From Spirodela intermedia (lineage: Eukaryota; Streptophyta; Magnoliopsida; Alismatales; Araceae), in NCBI GenBank assembly GCA_902729315.2, contig LR746265.1, forward strand, positions 5,746,892-5,810,891: DNA of 64,000 nucleotides, read 5' to 3'. A program made the translations under genes and the position numbers. This document shows positions 1 to 10,331 of this stretch, piece after piece (positions within the stretch are counted from its first letter, which is position 1; every line of letters begins with the position of its first letter). Under the pieces are notes generated by a model. It was not told the DNA's origin. It saw only the letters and a list, made by a program, of their open reading frames with translations, and searched no databases.

Positions 1-300
1 CTATATCTCCTTGACTAGCTCATTTCAACAGGTCAAAGCTAGCCTCGACTAGTCCTCAAACCTCAGTTGCCAGCATGTCTTGACTTGCCCCACCAAGTGT
101 AGACTGCCAACAGGTGAGAGCTGGCGGGGACTTTCTCCTGATGTGTTTGGAGGTTTGTGATCCAACTTTGAAGGCCGACCACTGCCTCCTCTAGCTGTCA
201 CTGCAACTTGGCCACCTCTTCAACTAGTTCCTCCTATTAGGCTGAAATCCTGGTCTTCTGGGCTACGTATGACGTAGCCATCTCCCCAACTTCTTTGGGA
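1..300 (-). mobile_element. Decayed Ty3/gypsy chromovirus gag, 5' part (copy 1)
   Basis: Read on the minus strand, this stretch resembles the capsid part of a chromovirus-type gag, with a W-W-G/R-like motif followed by a 'DLLKRASQGD'-like segment, broken by stops. The match to 47,212-47,505 is near perfect, and there the same frame continues into more gag and pol to the left. Homology to retrotransposon stops near 300, and from there the sequence resembles the upstream region of the CCDC137-like gene at 27.7 kb. The rest of the element should lie left of the window. Confidence 0.6.
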
Positions 301-1602
301 AACTTTGATGTCTATTTCTCTAAGATATTTTCTGTTTAATCAAGTTCCAAGCCGGGGGTGTAGGAATTTTAGAGAATTATTATTAAGCCGAGCTTTTGGG
401 CTTACTATTAATGGGCTGATTGTAGCATTTGCAATAATGACTGACGGTTTTAGAATATATATATATATACCCTTGCGCCTCGCAGCAGGAAGACTGTTTT
501 CCCCCGCGGCAGCCTCTTCCGCGACATGGCAACCTTGTTGCCCCTGCGAGTCCGAGTTCTTGTCGAGCTACTCTCACCCCTCTTCTCCCTAGCGCAGTTA
601 TGCCCGGGAAAGGGCAGAGGAGGCGGGAGAAGAACTACAGGCCGTCCACGGTAGTGACTCCCGCCTACTCCCCGCCCGACCCTCGCCCCGCCCTGCAGAT
701 GCTGTCCCCTCCCCCTTCCCCCGGTCTAGGTGCCTCCCCTTCTCTTTCTCTCTCTCTCATCACTCTATCTTTTCTGTTCTATTCGTCGATTTTTCAAACA
801 TTGTCGTTTCTCTTGACGTGGGTATAGAAACTTCTGAGGGCAGCAAAGACAGTCGGGATTGTCTGTATAAACAAGTCAATCGAGGCAACTCAGTAAGACT
901 GACTCAATTTGCAGTCACTTGAGTGTTCACCTTAGTTGTAACCATCTTCCTATTGGCATTTCAATCGGGGTTTTATGGCGATTTGGATTCCGTCTTATTG
1001 TTTTGAGTTCATTTCTTAATTGAATGTTTACCCACAGTCGCCAGAACAATGCTAGACAACGACTTTACTGCAAGTTTTTATGGGCATCACCCTGTAGGAT
1101 ACTGACGTGACTCAGTCGTTGTATATTAAATCACGCAAATTTAAAATTTATAAAACTAGAAAAAAACAAATTTTCGGATATTTAGAAGTATTTCAAAATA
1201 AATATATCAATTATAATTCAATACAAATCCCAAAAATAGTGGTAATTTTCCAGGTCGATCACAGGGATGTAATATAATATCTGGTAATTATTCAGAATTT
1301 TTCTCAATGAGTACGTTTTTCTTACAAATTTTATACTATGAAATAAAAAGGAAATATATTTAAAATTCACAAAAGAAAAAAAAAGGAAATAAGGGTGCGG
1401 ACGTCAGGATGACGTCAGCGCCCGGCGAACGCGAATCAGGCGGAAATAGAGTTCTGCCCGGCGATTCTTATGTAGGCGATTACAGACGACTCAATTAATC
1501 AAATTAAGATCTGTAAAAGCCGGAAGAATCGTAATTGAACGAAGTATAGTTTGGTAAATAAAAATCAACAAAGTATCACTAAATGAAACGTAAATTAAAT
1601 TG

Positions 1603-2034
1603 AAAGCAGGAAAACAGAGTTTCGGCGTCGCGACGGCGATGCGTCGACGATGCACCGGAATCCTGAGCGTTCGGGAGGATCGTCGTGCAGTGTCCACGGC
1701 CTCGAAGGCTCTCCTTGGACAAAGACGACTTGGGCAATCTCTAGATAAAGCAGGAAAATAGAGTTTCGGCGTCGCGACGGCAACGCGTCGGCGATGCACC
1801 GGAATCCTGAGCGTTCGGGAGGGTCGTCGTGCAGTGTCCACGGCCTCGAAGGCTCTCCTTGGACAAAGACGACGTGGGCAATCTCTAGATAAAGCAAGAA
1901 AACAGAGTTCCGGCGTCGCGACGGCGACGCGTCGGCGATGCACCGGAATCCTGAGCGTTCGGGAGGGTCGTCGTGCAGTGTCCACGGCCTCGAAGGCTCT
2001 CCTTGGACAAAGACGACGTGGGCAATCTCTAGAT
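1603..2034 (+). repeat. Three tandem 144-bp units inside solo LTR S1
   Basis: Units begin at 1,603, 1,747 and 1,891, each opening with AAAGCAGG or AAAGCAAG and ending with GGGCAATCTCTAGAT. They are nearly identical. Other family members (for example 7.65-9.25 kb and 35.6-37.2 kb) have one unit. Because 144 is divisible by three, long reading frames stay open on both strands here, including a 217-codon minus-strand ORF with a 48-residue repeat. I regard those ORFs as a by-product. Confidence 0.9.
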
Positions 2035-2506
2035 CTTCTCGCGAAGTCTAGAGACCAATGAAGTGGGTCGTCGAATCGTCTCCGGCGGCTGTCACCCGGC
2101 GGAGCGGAAAAACGGCGACTTTGCGGCTCTCCGGCGGCTGTCACCCGACGGAGAGGGGCTGGATGGAGGTGAGGCGCGTGTTAGGGAGCTTCATCCTCAG
2201 GTCCGCGCAGCAAGAGGAGGCTCTTCATTGCATCTGGTACGCTCTCAGGAGGTGGCGACTGGTCTCCCGGCGGATCGTCCTCTTCCCGACGACGGCTTGT
2301 TCGTCGATCAATCGGAGATGATTTACTCGATGGATTGCGATCCTTTTATCGCGAATCGTTAAGAAATTTTAGTAGCAATACTCCGCGAATCGCGTTGACG
2401 AGATTTTCGCCGATGATCCAGCGATTCCGGTTGCTTAATCCTTCACCGGCAATCTGCAAGAAAGTCGCGATAATCAGTTAAAAATATATGAATTTTGACT
2501 CTGGGA

Positions 2507-2517
2507 GGATTCGAACC
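2507..2517 (-). promoter_or_regulatory. Perfect Pol III B-box-like sequence in LTR S1
   Basis: On the minus strand this reads GGTTCGAATCC, an exact match to the tRNA T-arm / internal B box. The same match occurs at equivalent places in two other LTRs of the family (36,709-36,719 and 39,079-39,089); older copies have one or two changes. No complete tRNA cloverleaf could be folded by eye, so function is unproven. Confidence 0.45.
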
Positions 2518-5221
2518 CGCGGCGGTCGCCCGCCCCTTACAAGGTGGATTTAGTCCCACATCGGTTGTGGGCGGATTATTCGGGCGAATATAGAGTAAAG
2601 TTAGCTTTCTAGGCAAAGTCCTCTCGCGTGTACGACCACTCCTTGCCCCACAGCCGGCTGACCACCGGTAACGTGGAAGGGGAGTGGCGCACACGTGCCC
2701 CCTATCGATCCAAGCAAGGTGCTCGAGCCCCTGCTCGCGGCTACTCCCTGACTGCGCTTCCGACCCGCTTGTGGGCCCGGCTGGCCGGCGGATTCCCCCA
2801 TTTTGCAATATTTTTATTTTTATTTCTTGTTCTTCATTTATCTCAAAACTAAGATTGTAAAAATCGTATAAAATCACATAATTACCCAAAAATTCACGTT
2901 AATCAACTAAAAACTACTTTTCATGCTTTAACACAAATATAAGTCTATTTATCATGAGTTAAGGCTAAAACTGTATTATTTACTAATTATTAACTCATGA
3001 TAATGAAGACTTATCAGATACTTACACTGTGTCTCTCCCTGGGACTGGAAAATTATCTCTTAATATTGCCCTGATATATTTCTTTGAATTTGCAACAATA
3101 TTAGCCATAGATTCTTTCTTTCCACTTTCCGGGAAGATGGCTCCTCGATGATTTGGGGGGAAATAGTGGCTGTGGACATTCCCAATTCTTATGTCTCACT
3201 GGATAGACACTTATTGTTCGAGATGTGACCTAAATTTGAGTGGGTGTCTTGAGTATCAAATTTGGGTGGCTTCTGCTGCTGAAGTTTCTTGTAGCTCTCA
3301 GTATAAAAAGTTCATCAACATGTGATAAAATATGACTTGAATGGCATATCAGCACGAAATCCTTTTGAAGGGCGTGCTACCAGATGCTACAAACACAAAA
3401 AAAATTGCGAGTTTTGCTCCACGAGGAAAACGTGCCTATTTACCGTAATTGAATTTTTGTTTTGTTTTGATTCTTACTTTCATGTTGACCTCTGGTGGGG
3501 ATTGCTTGGCCGTTCTTTCTTTGTCACATCCTGTTTCCTCATTTTTGCTCTCTTGTTTCCAGATGTGTATATTTTCTCCTCCCATATTTCCAGTCCGTGT
3601 CACTTTTTCTTGTGTTCGTCATTGTCACAGATAATTGTTGGCTCTATATCATCCTCGTCCACTTGAGAAGAACTCATTTTCCAATAGTTTTGGGCTGTCC
3701 AGAGTCAGGGTTGTATCAATATTGGTTAAAGCATCAAGATATCATAGCGTTGATGGAATTTAAACTGGTTGACCAGATTGAGGAGACATCATTGAGAGAA
3801 AAAAGAAGATCCTGACGAAGTGGCAAATATGGGGTCACGTGATAAGATAACGTGAAAGCGAATAAAGAAAGGTGCTATGGACCTTCGATTTCAGGATCTA
3901 GAGCAAGCTGGTGGATATAGAAACAGAAGGGTAAGGGGTAAGTAAATATTTAATGTTGGAGATTTGATTTATCATCAGATAATGCCCATAAGATTCATTT
4001 AGATTATTGAATACTGAGAACACCTTGTAATCTCTGTGATATTGTCACACAAGACATTGTTTTGGTCCGGTTAAATACTAAATTCATCAATCAAAGAACT
4101 CAGAAGTCGTTACTGTTTCTTCTTTAATTTTGAAGAAGCTTCCTTTGACACTTTAAAAATAATTTTAATATGCGTAATTCCTTTATTTATTATTTGGTAT
4201 AGAAAGGGTGCAATGCATCTTATTTGGTAGAGAAAGTTGCATTAAATCTGATTGGGTTTTTTGTGAGTCATGCTATGTAGTAGCTCTTTATTTTCTTTTT
4301 TCTGGACGAATCATAAATATCAAAGCTAAAGAAAGCTCCTCGTTTTTCTGCGTCATTTACTCATCTCTTCTTTAGTAATTGATATTCTTGTTACTATAGA
4401 GGTACACTTGTTTGAAGATTAAGTAGGTTCTATATGTAAATTAATGAACGGCTTTTAAGAGCTATCTGTAAATAAGATGGACCTAGAGTCTTAGGTTTAT
4501 TTTGAAAGATAGGCCTGTGCTGATAACCCAGGTAAATGAGCAACTTTTAAGGGGTTTCTATAAAACAAGGGGGACACGCTTCTTTTGTTCGTTTTGGAGG
4601 GTTGGCTCCCGCCCAGAATGTAGATAACTTGCTAGCAAATTAGTTTCATGCTTGGAAGGTTAAAATTTACAAAGCCGTTATGCCCTGTTTTAGATGCCTT
4701 CAGTTGAGTACTTGCTGAATCTAAAATTTTGTGTTGCTTTCAAAACTTTCATGTTCTTTGATGTGGATTACTTGTTGGGAGGTAGAGTTCGCTTGCATTG
4801 TGGACTAAGGATGTTACCTCCTTGTTGTCTTTCTCATCGAAGTTCGTAACCTACAACTCGTACTCCTCTTCAAATCAAAATGGCCGATGTAATTATATGC
4901 ATTTGGGGTACGTCAGGCATGGATCTCTTTTCCATTGAAATTATGTTATGCCGAGACATATTGAACAGGTACCTTAAAGCAAGAAAGATAAAAGACAAGA
5001 AAGCGCGGAACGGTGAACGTTCAGAGTTTGCTGACCATGAGCAAGCTAAATTTGGTTAAGTTGTCGATGCTCCACCGGAGCTATCATTTCCTAAGGTAAG
5101 AGCTACTACTTGCCCATGCAGTTTAATCTCCACGTGATTGTGGATTTGAAGGTTCTCTGCCATTTTTCCAGGGTTTATAGACTGCCCTTGATGCTTCGAC
5201 TGAGAGGCGTCGTCTGCAGGC

Positions 5222-5430
5222 CATTGAGGCACAACGGAGTCAGAAAGGATGGGAACCAAGACTTGGCATCCATCTTCCTTTCATTTCCGAAGGGCATTCT
5301 GATTGACCCTTGGATGTTCTCCAACGAAACACACTGAGGAACAACAGAGTCAGAAAGGATGGGAACCAAGACTTGGCATCCATCTTCCTTTCATTTCCGA
5401 AGTGCATTCTGATTGACCCTTGGATGTCCT
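5222..5430 (+). repeat. Two tandem 110-bp units in exon 5 of the CCDC137-like pseudogene
   Basis: The stretch around 'GAGTCAGAAAGGATGGGAAC' occurs at 5,237 and 5,347 with period 110. Each unit contains the pseudogene exon-5 codons for the QKGW region and the following GCATTCTGATTGACCCTTGG. Only one unit is present in the intact paralogue at 30.9 kb. Copy 2 has the same duplication at 50,518-50,726. Confidence 0.85.
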
Positions 5431-5707
5431 TCACGTAAGGGTCGGCTCATCCCACCTTCTATAACTCAGGCGTCTTCCATCACTCTCCTTCACGTCGTCT
5501 CTTTCTTTCCACGTAATCTCCTTTTCCCCTCTAGTGTGCGTCTTCAGCTGCTGTTCGGCTCACCATACTACCGTGTCACCGCCTCTCTTTCTCTCTATCT
5601 TCCGCTGCAGACTACCGTCCGAGAAGGGGTATCGACCCATTCTCCCACCTATCGTGATACCTGTACTCCCTCGGCTTATCCTTCCACTCAGGTTCCTATC
5701 ACATTCT
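5301..5707 (+). other. About 400-bp insertion in exon 5 of the CCDC137-like pseudogene
   Basis: In the intact gene CATTCT is followed directly by CAATAGTTCTTGG (the stop codon and the 3' UTR). Here CATTCT (5,295-5,300) is followed by about 400 bp, including the second 110-bp unit, before CATTCT (5,702-5,707) and the 3' UTR resume. The inserted C- and T-rich part (about 5,435-5,700) has no recognised coding content. Confidence 0.6.
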
Positions 5708-5929
5708 CAATAGTTCTTGGAATTTTCCAGGATGTCTGAGGGGACTAAATTTGTCCTCGTCCTTCTCTGATTCTCCATTCATCTTCGAGCAGGATCAGTG
5801 GGATCCATCCGGAGATTCTCCGTAGAAAGAGATGTTGGAACCCTCTCTTTCTGCGTTTGTAATGGATTTTGGCCCTCCGGAAGACGTTCCTATTGCATGT
5901 AGTGACGGTATTTTCTTCCATAATACCCT

Positions 5930-7290
5930 GCAAATAAGTTTTCTGCAAGAGTAATCACCTTCTTGCCTGCCTTCATGAAATCCCTACAGCTAGAAACCTA
6001 AGAAAATTATAAGGAAACAAACATCAAAATCTGGGATCTCGATTTCCAGATACAGATCAAAGTATTATATAATTTTAAATATTTGTCTCAAGGAAATCGG
6101 TCGCTTTTAGAGGGGAAAAAAACCCTAAGAAGGCACTGTTCAAAGCTTCTGTGCGAGTAAAAACTAAAGAATCTTGTGTGTGAAGGAAAAAATGCAGTAT
6201 CTTTGCATGCTCAAAACTATACCAGAGAATCTGATCGAGTAGTATGGTTACCTAATTTGATTAATGGAATGTAGCTCATAATCTAAGTTCACAAACTTTT
6301 GTCAGCGTAATCACAATTACTGCCGTGAGTCTCTAGATATACACATGACTAAATGGTTGACTGGAATACAAGATACACAGAGCAGAGCTCACACAAACTC
6401 TGAACAAATGACAAGGATCAGGGTATATGATGGGTGGTCAACAATATGCTATCCATATGCTCTGAGTCCTTATTGAAGAAGTACCTTGAAAATATAGCGA
6501 ACTATGGAGAGGAACAGATCAAAAGAAGAATTTTTGAGCTCATTGATTCTTCATTGAATGCTTTGAAACAAGGAGAGTTTTTTTCACTACATATCTCATG
6601 TATCTGGCATACAAAAGGATTTAGGCATACAACCACTACAGATTGAAGGGGATGCGCCAAACCTGAGGTTCTAGTTTATGTTAGCAAGATCTTGATTGGA
6701 AAACACTGAATATGTGGCGTAAAAAGTTTTCTATTTGGAGAGAGTACCCTGATGAGATACATAAATCAGAAATTAACTAATAAGGAGGAAAAGAAGTCAT
6801 CCAATATGGCTGTTTCGGGCTTTTTATTAATACTTCAATTATGTTATAAAGTAAGGGGTTAGTTAGCAAAGGGAGGGGCACATGCTTAATAGTTTGCCAG
6901 AACGCAAAAAATATATCCACCAAATATCTCCAATGTCTGAATCAAGTCCACTATATACACATCTACCACAGAGATTTTTGATTAGGGGGAGAGATTTCGA
7001 CATACCTTATGCTGAGGGGACAACGTAAAGAACTGAGACCCATGGAGAAAAAAATAATATATAATTTTAACATATCCGAAAATAAAATTTAAATATTACC
7101 CAGATGTGAATATTAAGCACATTTACATAATGATCAATATATAATATGATATAAAGCCGCACGGTAAATATTGCTGATTTAGAGAAAGATCTACAAAGTT
7201 GGAAAACGTAGAATGGAATAAGATGAAACTGAACAAACCCATAAATCTGACAGTTCGCACCAGTGTTTTGTGTGTTCCTCTCACCAAATT
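5930..7290. other. Segment absent from the paralogous block; unrecognised
   Basis: The dead CCDC137 and CYP704 copies are separated here by about 1.36 kb that has no counterpart between their paralogues at 31.0-31.3 kb. It contains a short plus-strand ORF at 6,434-6,646 (70 aa) with a charged, helix-like stretch (KKYLENIANYGEEQIKRRI), which might be a captured exon, and AT-rich sequence from 7,020 to 7,200. I do not recognise its source. The same segment is in copy 2 (about 51.23-52.59 kb). Confidence 0.5.
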
Positions 7291-7381
7291 TTATTCAGTG
7301 GGGCTTTGTGGGAGTAAATACCCATTATGACCGAGAGAAAGTCGCTCTAGTGATCCGTACGACATAAGCAGGTGGGATGGG

Positions 7382-10331
7382 TTAACGCTTGATTTGCCTT
7401 GGGAAAGCTCGCAGGCATAGCCCCTGCATCTGGAGCGTGAGCATGGTTTGGTAGCCGACGTCCTTCCCATCGTCGGTCATCTCGAATGCAAAGAACTGGA
7501 GGAGGACGGCCGCGAAGATCTTCATCTGGCGATACGCAAACTCCCTCTCGAGACAAACTCGGGGACCCACCTGGTGGACATGAAAGGGCTCTCATGGCGG
7601 AGACTACCTTGAGTGAAACATCAAAATGGAAGGAGCAGGAGGATGGGGAGACTAACATGACTTAGTCGTTGTATAGTAAATCACGTAAATTTAAAATTTA
7701 TAAAATTAGAAAATACGAATTTTCAGATAGTTAGAAATATTTTTGAACAAATATATTAAGTATAATTCAATAAAACTTCTCAAAAATAGTGGTAAATTTT
7801 CAGGTTGATCATAAGGATGTAATATAATATCTGGTAATTATTCATAATGTTTCACAAATAATACTATTTTCTATGAATTATATACTAGTAAATAAAAAAG
7901 AAATATATTTAAAATTCACGAAAAATGGAAATAAGGGTATGGACGTTAGGATGACGTCAGTGTCTGGAGAACACGAATTGGGTAGAAATAGAGTTCCGTC
8001 TGGTGATTCTTATGTAAGTGATTACAAATGATTTAATCGATCAAATTAAGATCTCTAAAAGTCAAAAGAATCATAATGAAATGAAGTATATCTTGGTAAA
8101 TTTTAAACAAACAAATTATCACTAAATGAAATAAAAATTAAGTTGAAAATAGAAAAACAAAGTTTCAGCATCGCGGCGGTGATGTGTTGGCAATGCACTG
8201 GAATCCTGAGCGTTTGAGAGGATTGTCATGTAGTGTCCATGGCCTCGAAGGCTCTCCTTAGACAAAGACGACGTGGACAATCTCTAGATCTCCTTGTGAA
8301 GTCTAGAGATTAATAAAATGGGTCGTCGAATCGTCTCCAATGGTTGTCACCTAATAGAGTGAAAAAATAGTAACTTTGTAGCTTTCCGGCAGTTGTCACC
8401 TGATGAAGAAGAGTTGGATGAAGGTGGGGCGTGTGTTAGAGAGCTTCATCCTCAAGTTCGCACAATAAGAGGAGGCTCTTCATTGCATCTGATACACTCT
8501 CAAGAGGTGGCGACTCATCTTCTAGCAGATTATCCTCTTCTTAGTGACGGCTTGTTTGTCGATCAATTGGAGATACTTTACTCGATGGATTCATGATCTT
8601 TTTATTGCAAATCCTGTTGATGAGATTTTTGTTGATGATCCAATGATTTTGGTTGCTTAATCCTTCACTGGCGATCTGTAAGAAAGTTGCGATAATTAGA
8701 TAAAAAAATATGAGTTTTGGTTCTAAGAGGATTGGAACCTATGCCAATTGCGCGCCCTTTCTGAGGAAGGTGACGCGGGTTTAATCTCACATCGGTTGTG
8801 CGCCAAAGTTTCTGACGAATATATAGTAATATTATGTTCTCGATCAAGTCCCTTTCCCGCATGTGTATGACCACTCTTAACCCCATAGCCGGCTGGCCAT
8901 TGGTGACATAGAAGAGGAGTGGCGCACATGTGCCCCCATTAGTTCAAATCGCTCGAGCCCCTACTCGCGGCTCATGTCCAAGTGCGCTTCCGACTCTCTT
9001 GCGGGCCTGGCTGGCTGGCTGGTCCCTCTCATTTTGCTATTTTAATTTTAATTTCTTTTCCTTCATTTATCTCAAAAGTAAGATAGTAAAAATAATATAA
9101 AATCACATAGTTATCTAAAAATTCACATTAATCAACTAAAAACCACTTTTCACACTTTCATACAAATATAAATCTATTTATCACGAGTTAAGGCTAAAAC
9201 TATATTATTTACTAATTATTAACTCATGATAATGAAGACTTATTAGAGACCCACTGAGTCGACCCTCTCTCGGAATAGTTGTTCAATTTTTTGGTCGATG
9301 ATCTTATAAACAAAGTCGTCGATTACTATGATGTTTCTCCTCAGCGTGGCCTCTGTTCTAATGTTCAGGGCCCTCTTGATCTTTCACAAGACGTTCATGT
9401 ATCACCAGATCATCAGCTCGCTGGAATCGTCTAAAGCTTTGGATAATCAGGCCCCTTCCTCGTTTGTTCCAAGGAGGGTGTCGAGGTCCACGCCGAACCC
9501 AATTTTGAATATGGAATCCATCGTAGATTTCATGAACAAGGCCTGCAGAGAAGATTTTTGCAAGGAATTGAAGGAGAAGACGAAAAATAAAATAAAGTCC
9601 TGCGGAGCGCCGTGAATGGCCATCCTTAATTGAAATCTCGGATTCGTTGGCGTGACTATGAAACTTACTTGGATGTCCACCGGCCGGTCTGAGCTCGCCG
9701 CTTGAGATGACCTGGGCTAGCCTCGCGGCGTTGTGTTTGAAGGCGTTGCTGCTGTAATCCCTCAGATTCATGGTAGAGAACTCGAAGCTCGCGAGCTTCC
9801 TCTGGTGGCGCCACTGGCCGCCGTCGACGGCGAAGATCCCGTCGCCGAGGAGGTCCTCCAGGATGTTGTTGTTGTACGAGCCCTGCAAAGTTAAAGCAGT
9901 TCTCACGCCGATCCAAAAAGCAGCCAGGAGGGACTAGAGGAGGGGGCCAATTCTGTCTGGAAGAATCTCCAAGAATAGGTGGGCATCTTTCGATGATCCA
10001 GTCGCTCCCCCAACCTCACCTTCCCGTAGTTGGCGAAGTTGGTTCTGAGAATGTACTCCACGTCGCTGGGGTCGGCCAGATGAACGTAGCTCCGGGCGGG
10101 GTGAAGGATCCTGAAACATTTGAACCTGCGGGCTTTGTCCGTGAGGTAATCGTGGATTCTGCGGAAGTTGATGATCTGATTCAAGAAGGAGCAAACCAGG
10201 GGGGCGTATCTCTTCTTCTTCCTTCCCAGTCGTCGCGGCCGGAGGAGCACTCGGAGCCAGAGGAGCCCCATCAGCAGCAGCGCTATGGCGGTGGCTGCGA
10301 GGACAAGACGGCTGGATAGGATAGCCTCCAT
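7382..10331 (-). pseudogene. CYP704-like cytochrome P450, dead copy A1
   Basis: Paralogue of the intact gene at 31,294-33,280. Exon 1 (10,020-10,331; 104 codons) is open and starts MEAILSSRLVL with a membrane anchor. Exon 2 (9,669-9,882) has lost 2 bp and shifts frame after the ARLAQVIS region. Exon 3 has CGA to TGA after EEGA. About 57 bp was inserted at its acceptor, and a solo LTR (7,653-9,245) sits a few bases inside intron 3. Exon 4 (I-helix, ExxR) and most of exon 5 (PERF) are deleted: the sequence passes from a scrap of exon 5 (about 7,573-7,605) straight to intron 3. Exon 6 (7,382-7,570) keeps GPRVCLE, with Glu replacing the usual Gly after Cys-Leu. Without the I-helix and ExxR it cannot make a P450. 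Copy 2 shares these lesions. Confidence 0.9.
7653..9245 (+). mobile_element. Solo LTR S2 with GAGAC target duplication
   Basis: It starts TAACATGACTTAG and ends GACTTATTA, which are the family ends with G-to-A type changes, and is flanked by GAGAC at 7,648-7,652 and 9,246-9,250. The uninterrupted site is seen in the paralogous intron 3 of the CYP704 gene at 32.25 kb (GGGGAGACCCAC). The element is 1,593 bp with a single copy of the 144-bp unit. It is also present in copy 2 at the equivalent place, so it predates the recent duplication. The B-box equivalent (about 8,728) is mutated. Confidence 0.92.

Larger units (their letters stand above)
1103..3016 (+). mobile_element. Solo LTR S1 (TG...CA, 1,914 bp) with GATAC target duplication
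   Basis: The element starts TGACGTGACTCAG and ends GACTTATCA. It is flanked by GATAC at 1,098-1,102 and 3,017-3,021. Copy 2 of the segment has one uninterrupted GATAC at 48,313-48,317, a perfect empty site. TG/CA ends, a 5-bp duplication and no internal retroviral domains identify a solo LTR left by recombination between two LTRs. It is about 290 bp longer than its relatives because of two extra 144-bp tandem units. It lies in intron 2 of the CCDC137-like pseudogene. Confidence 0.93.
600..5310 (+). pseudogene. CCDC137-like gene, dead copy 1
   Basis: Paralogue of the intact gene at 27,947-30,983, with all five exons recognisable: exon 1 from 600, exon 2 about 828-891, exon 3 about 3,777-3,937, exon 4 4,969-5,095, exon 5 from 5,172. 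The start (MPGKGQRRREKNYR) is kept, but one base is missing about codon 14, which shifts the frame, and the end of exon 1 is lost. Exon 3 has in-frame stops, exon 4 has GAA to TAA after the Lys-Phe-Gly codons, and exon 5 has AAG to TAG at its third codon. Exon 5 is then broken by about 400 bp of foreign or duplicated sequence. A solo LTR sits in intron 2. The lesions in exons 1, 3, 4 and 5 are shared with the 47.8 kb copy, so the gene died before the recent duplication. It is unlikely to give a protein. Confidence 0.85.

Noticed and set aside
1491-2144. 217-codon minus-strand ORF with three 48-residue Arg-rich repeats
   Set aside because: It lies wholly in a solo LTR and owes its length to the triplicated 144-bp unit; both strands are open and single-unit relatives lack it.
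2063-2362. Plus-strand ORF in the LTRs (VRELHPQVR...GGSSLHL) similar in S1 and S2
   Set aside because: The S4 copy has a stop in the same frame and other copies decay freely; the similarity is what DNA-level LTR homology gives.
2440-2580. tRNA gene on the minus strand around the B box
   Set aside because: The T-arm-like sequence is perfect, but I could not form acceptor and D arms; at most it is a tRNA-derived fragment.
2540-2600. Cassandra-type TRIM with 5S rRNA sequence
   Set aside because: The CCCACATCGG motif is shared by many plant LTRs; no 5S rRNA internal promoter sequence is present and the LTR is far too long.
9328-9615. Plus-strand ORF with the C-terminal part ending KSCGAP
   Set aside because: It is the antisense shadow of CYP704 exon 3 and recurs wherever that exon is present.
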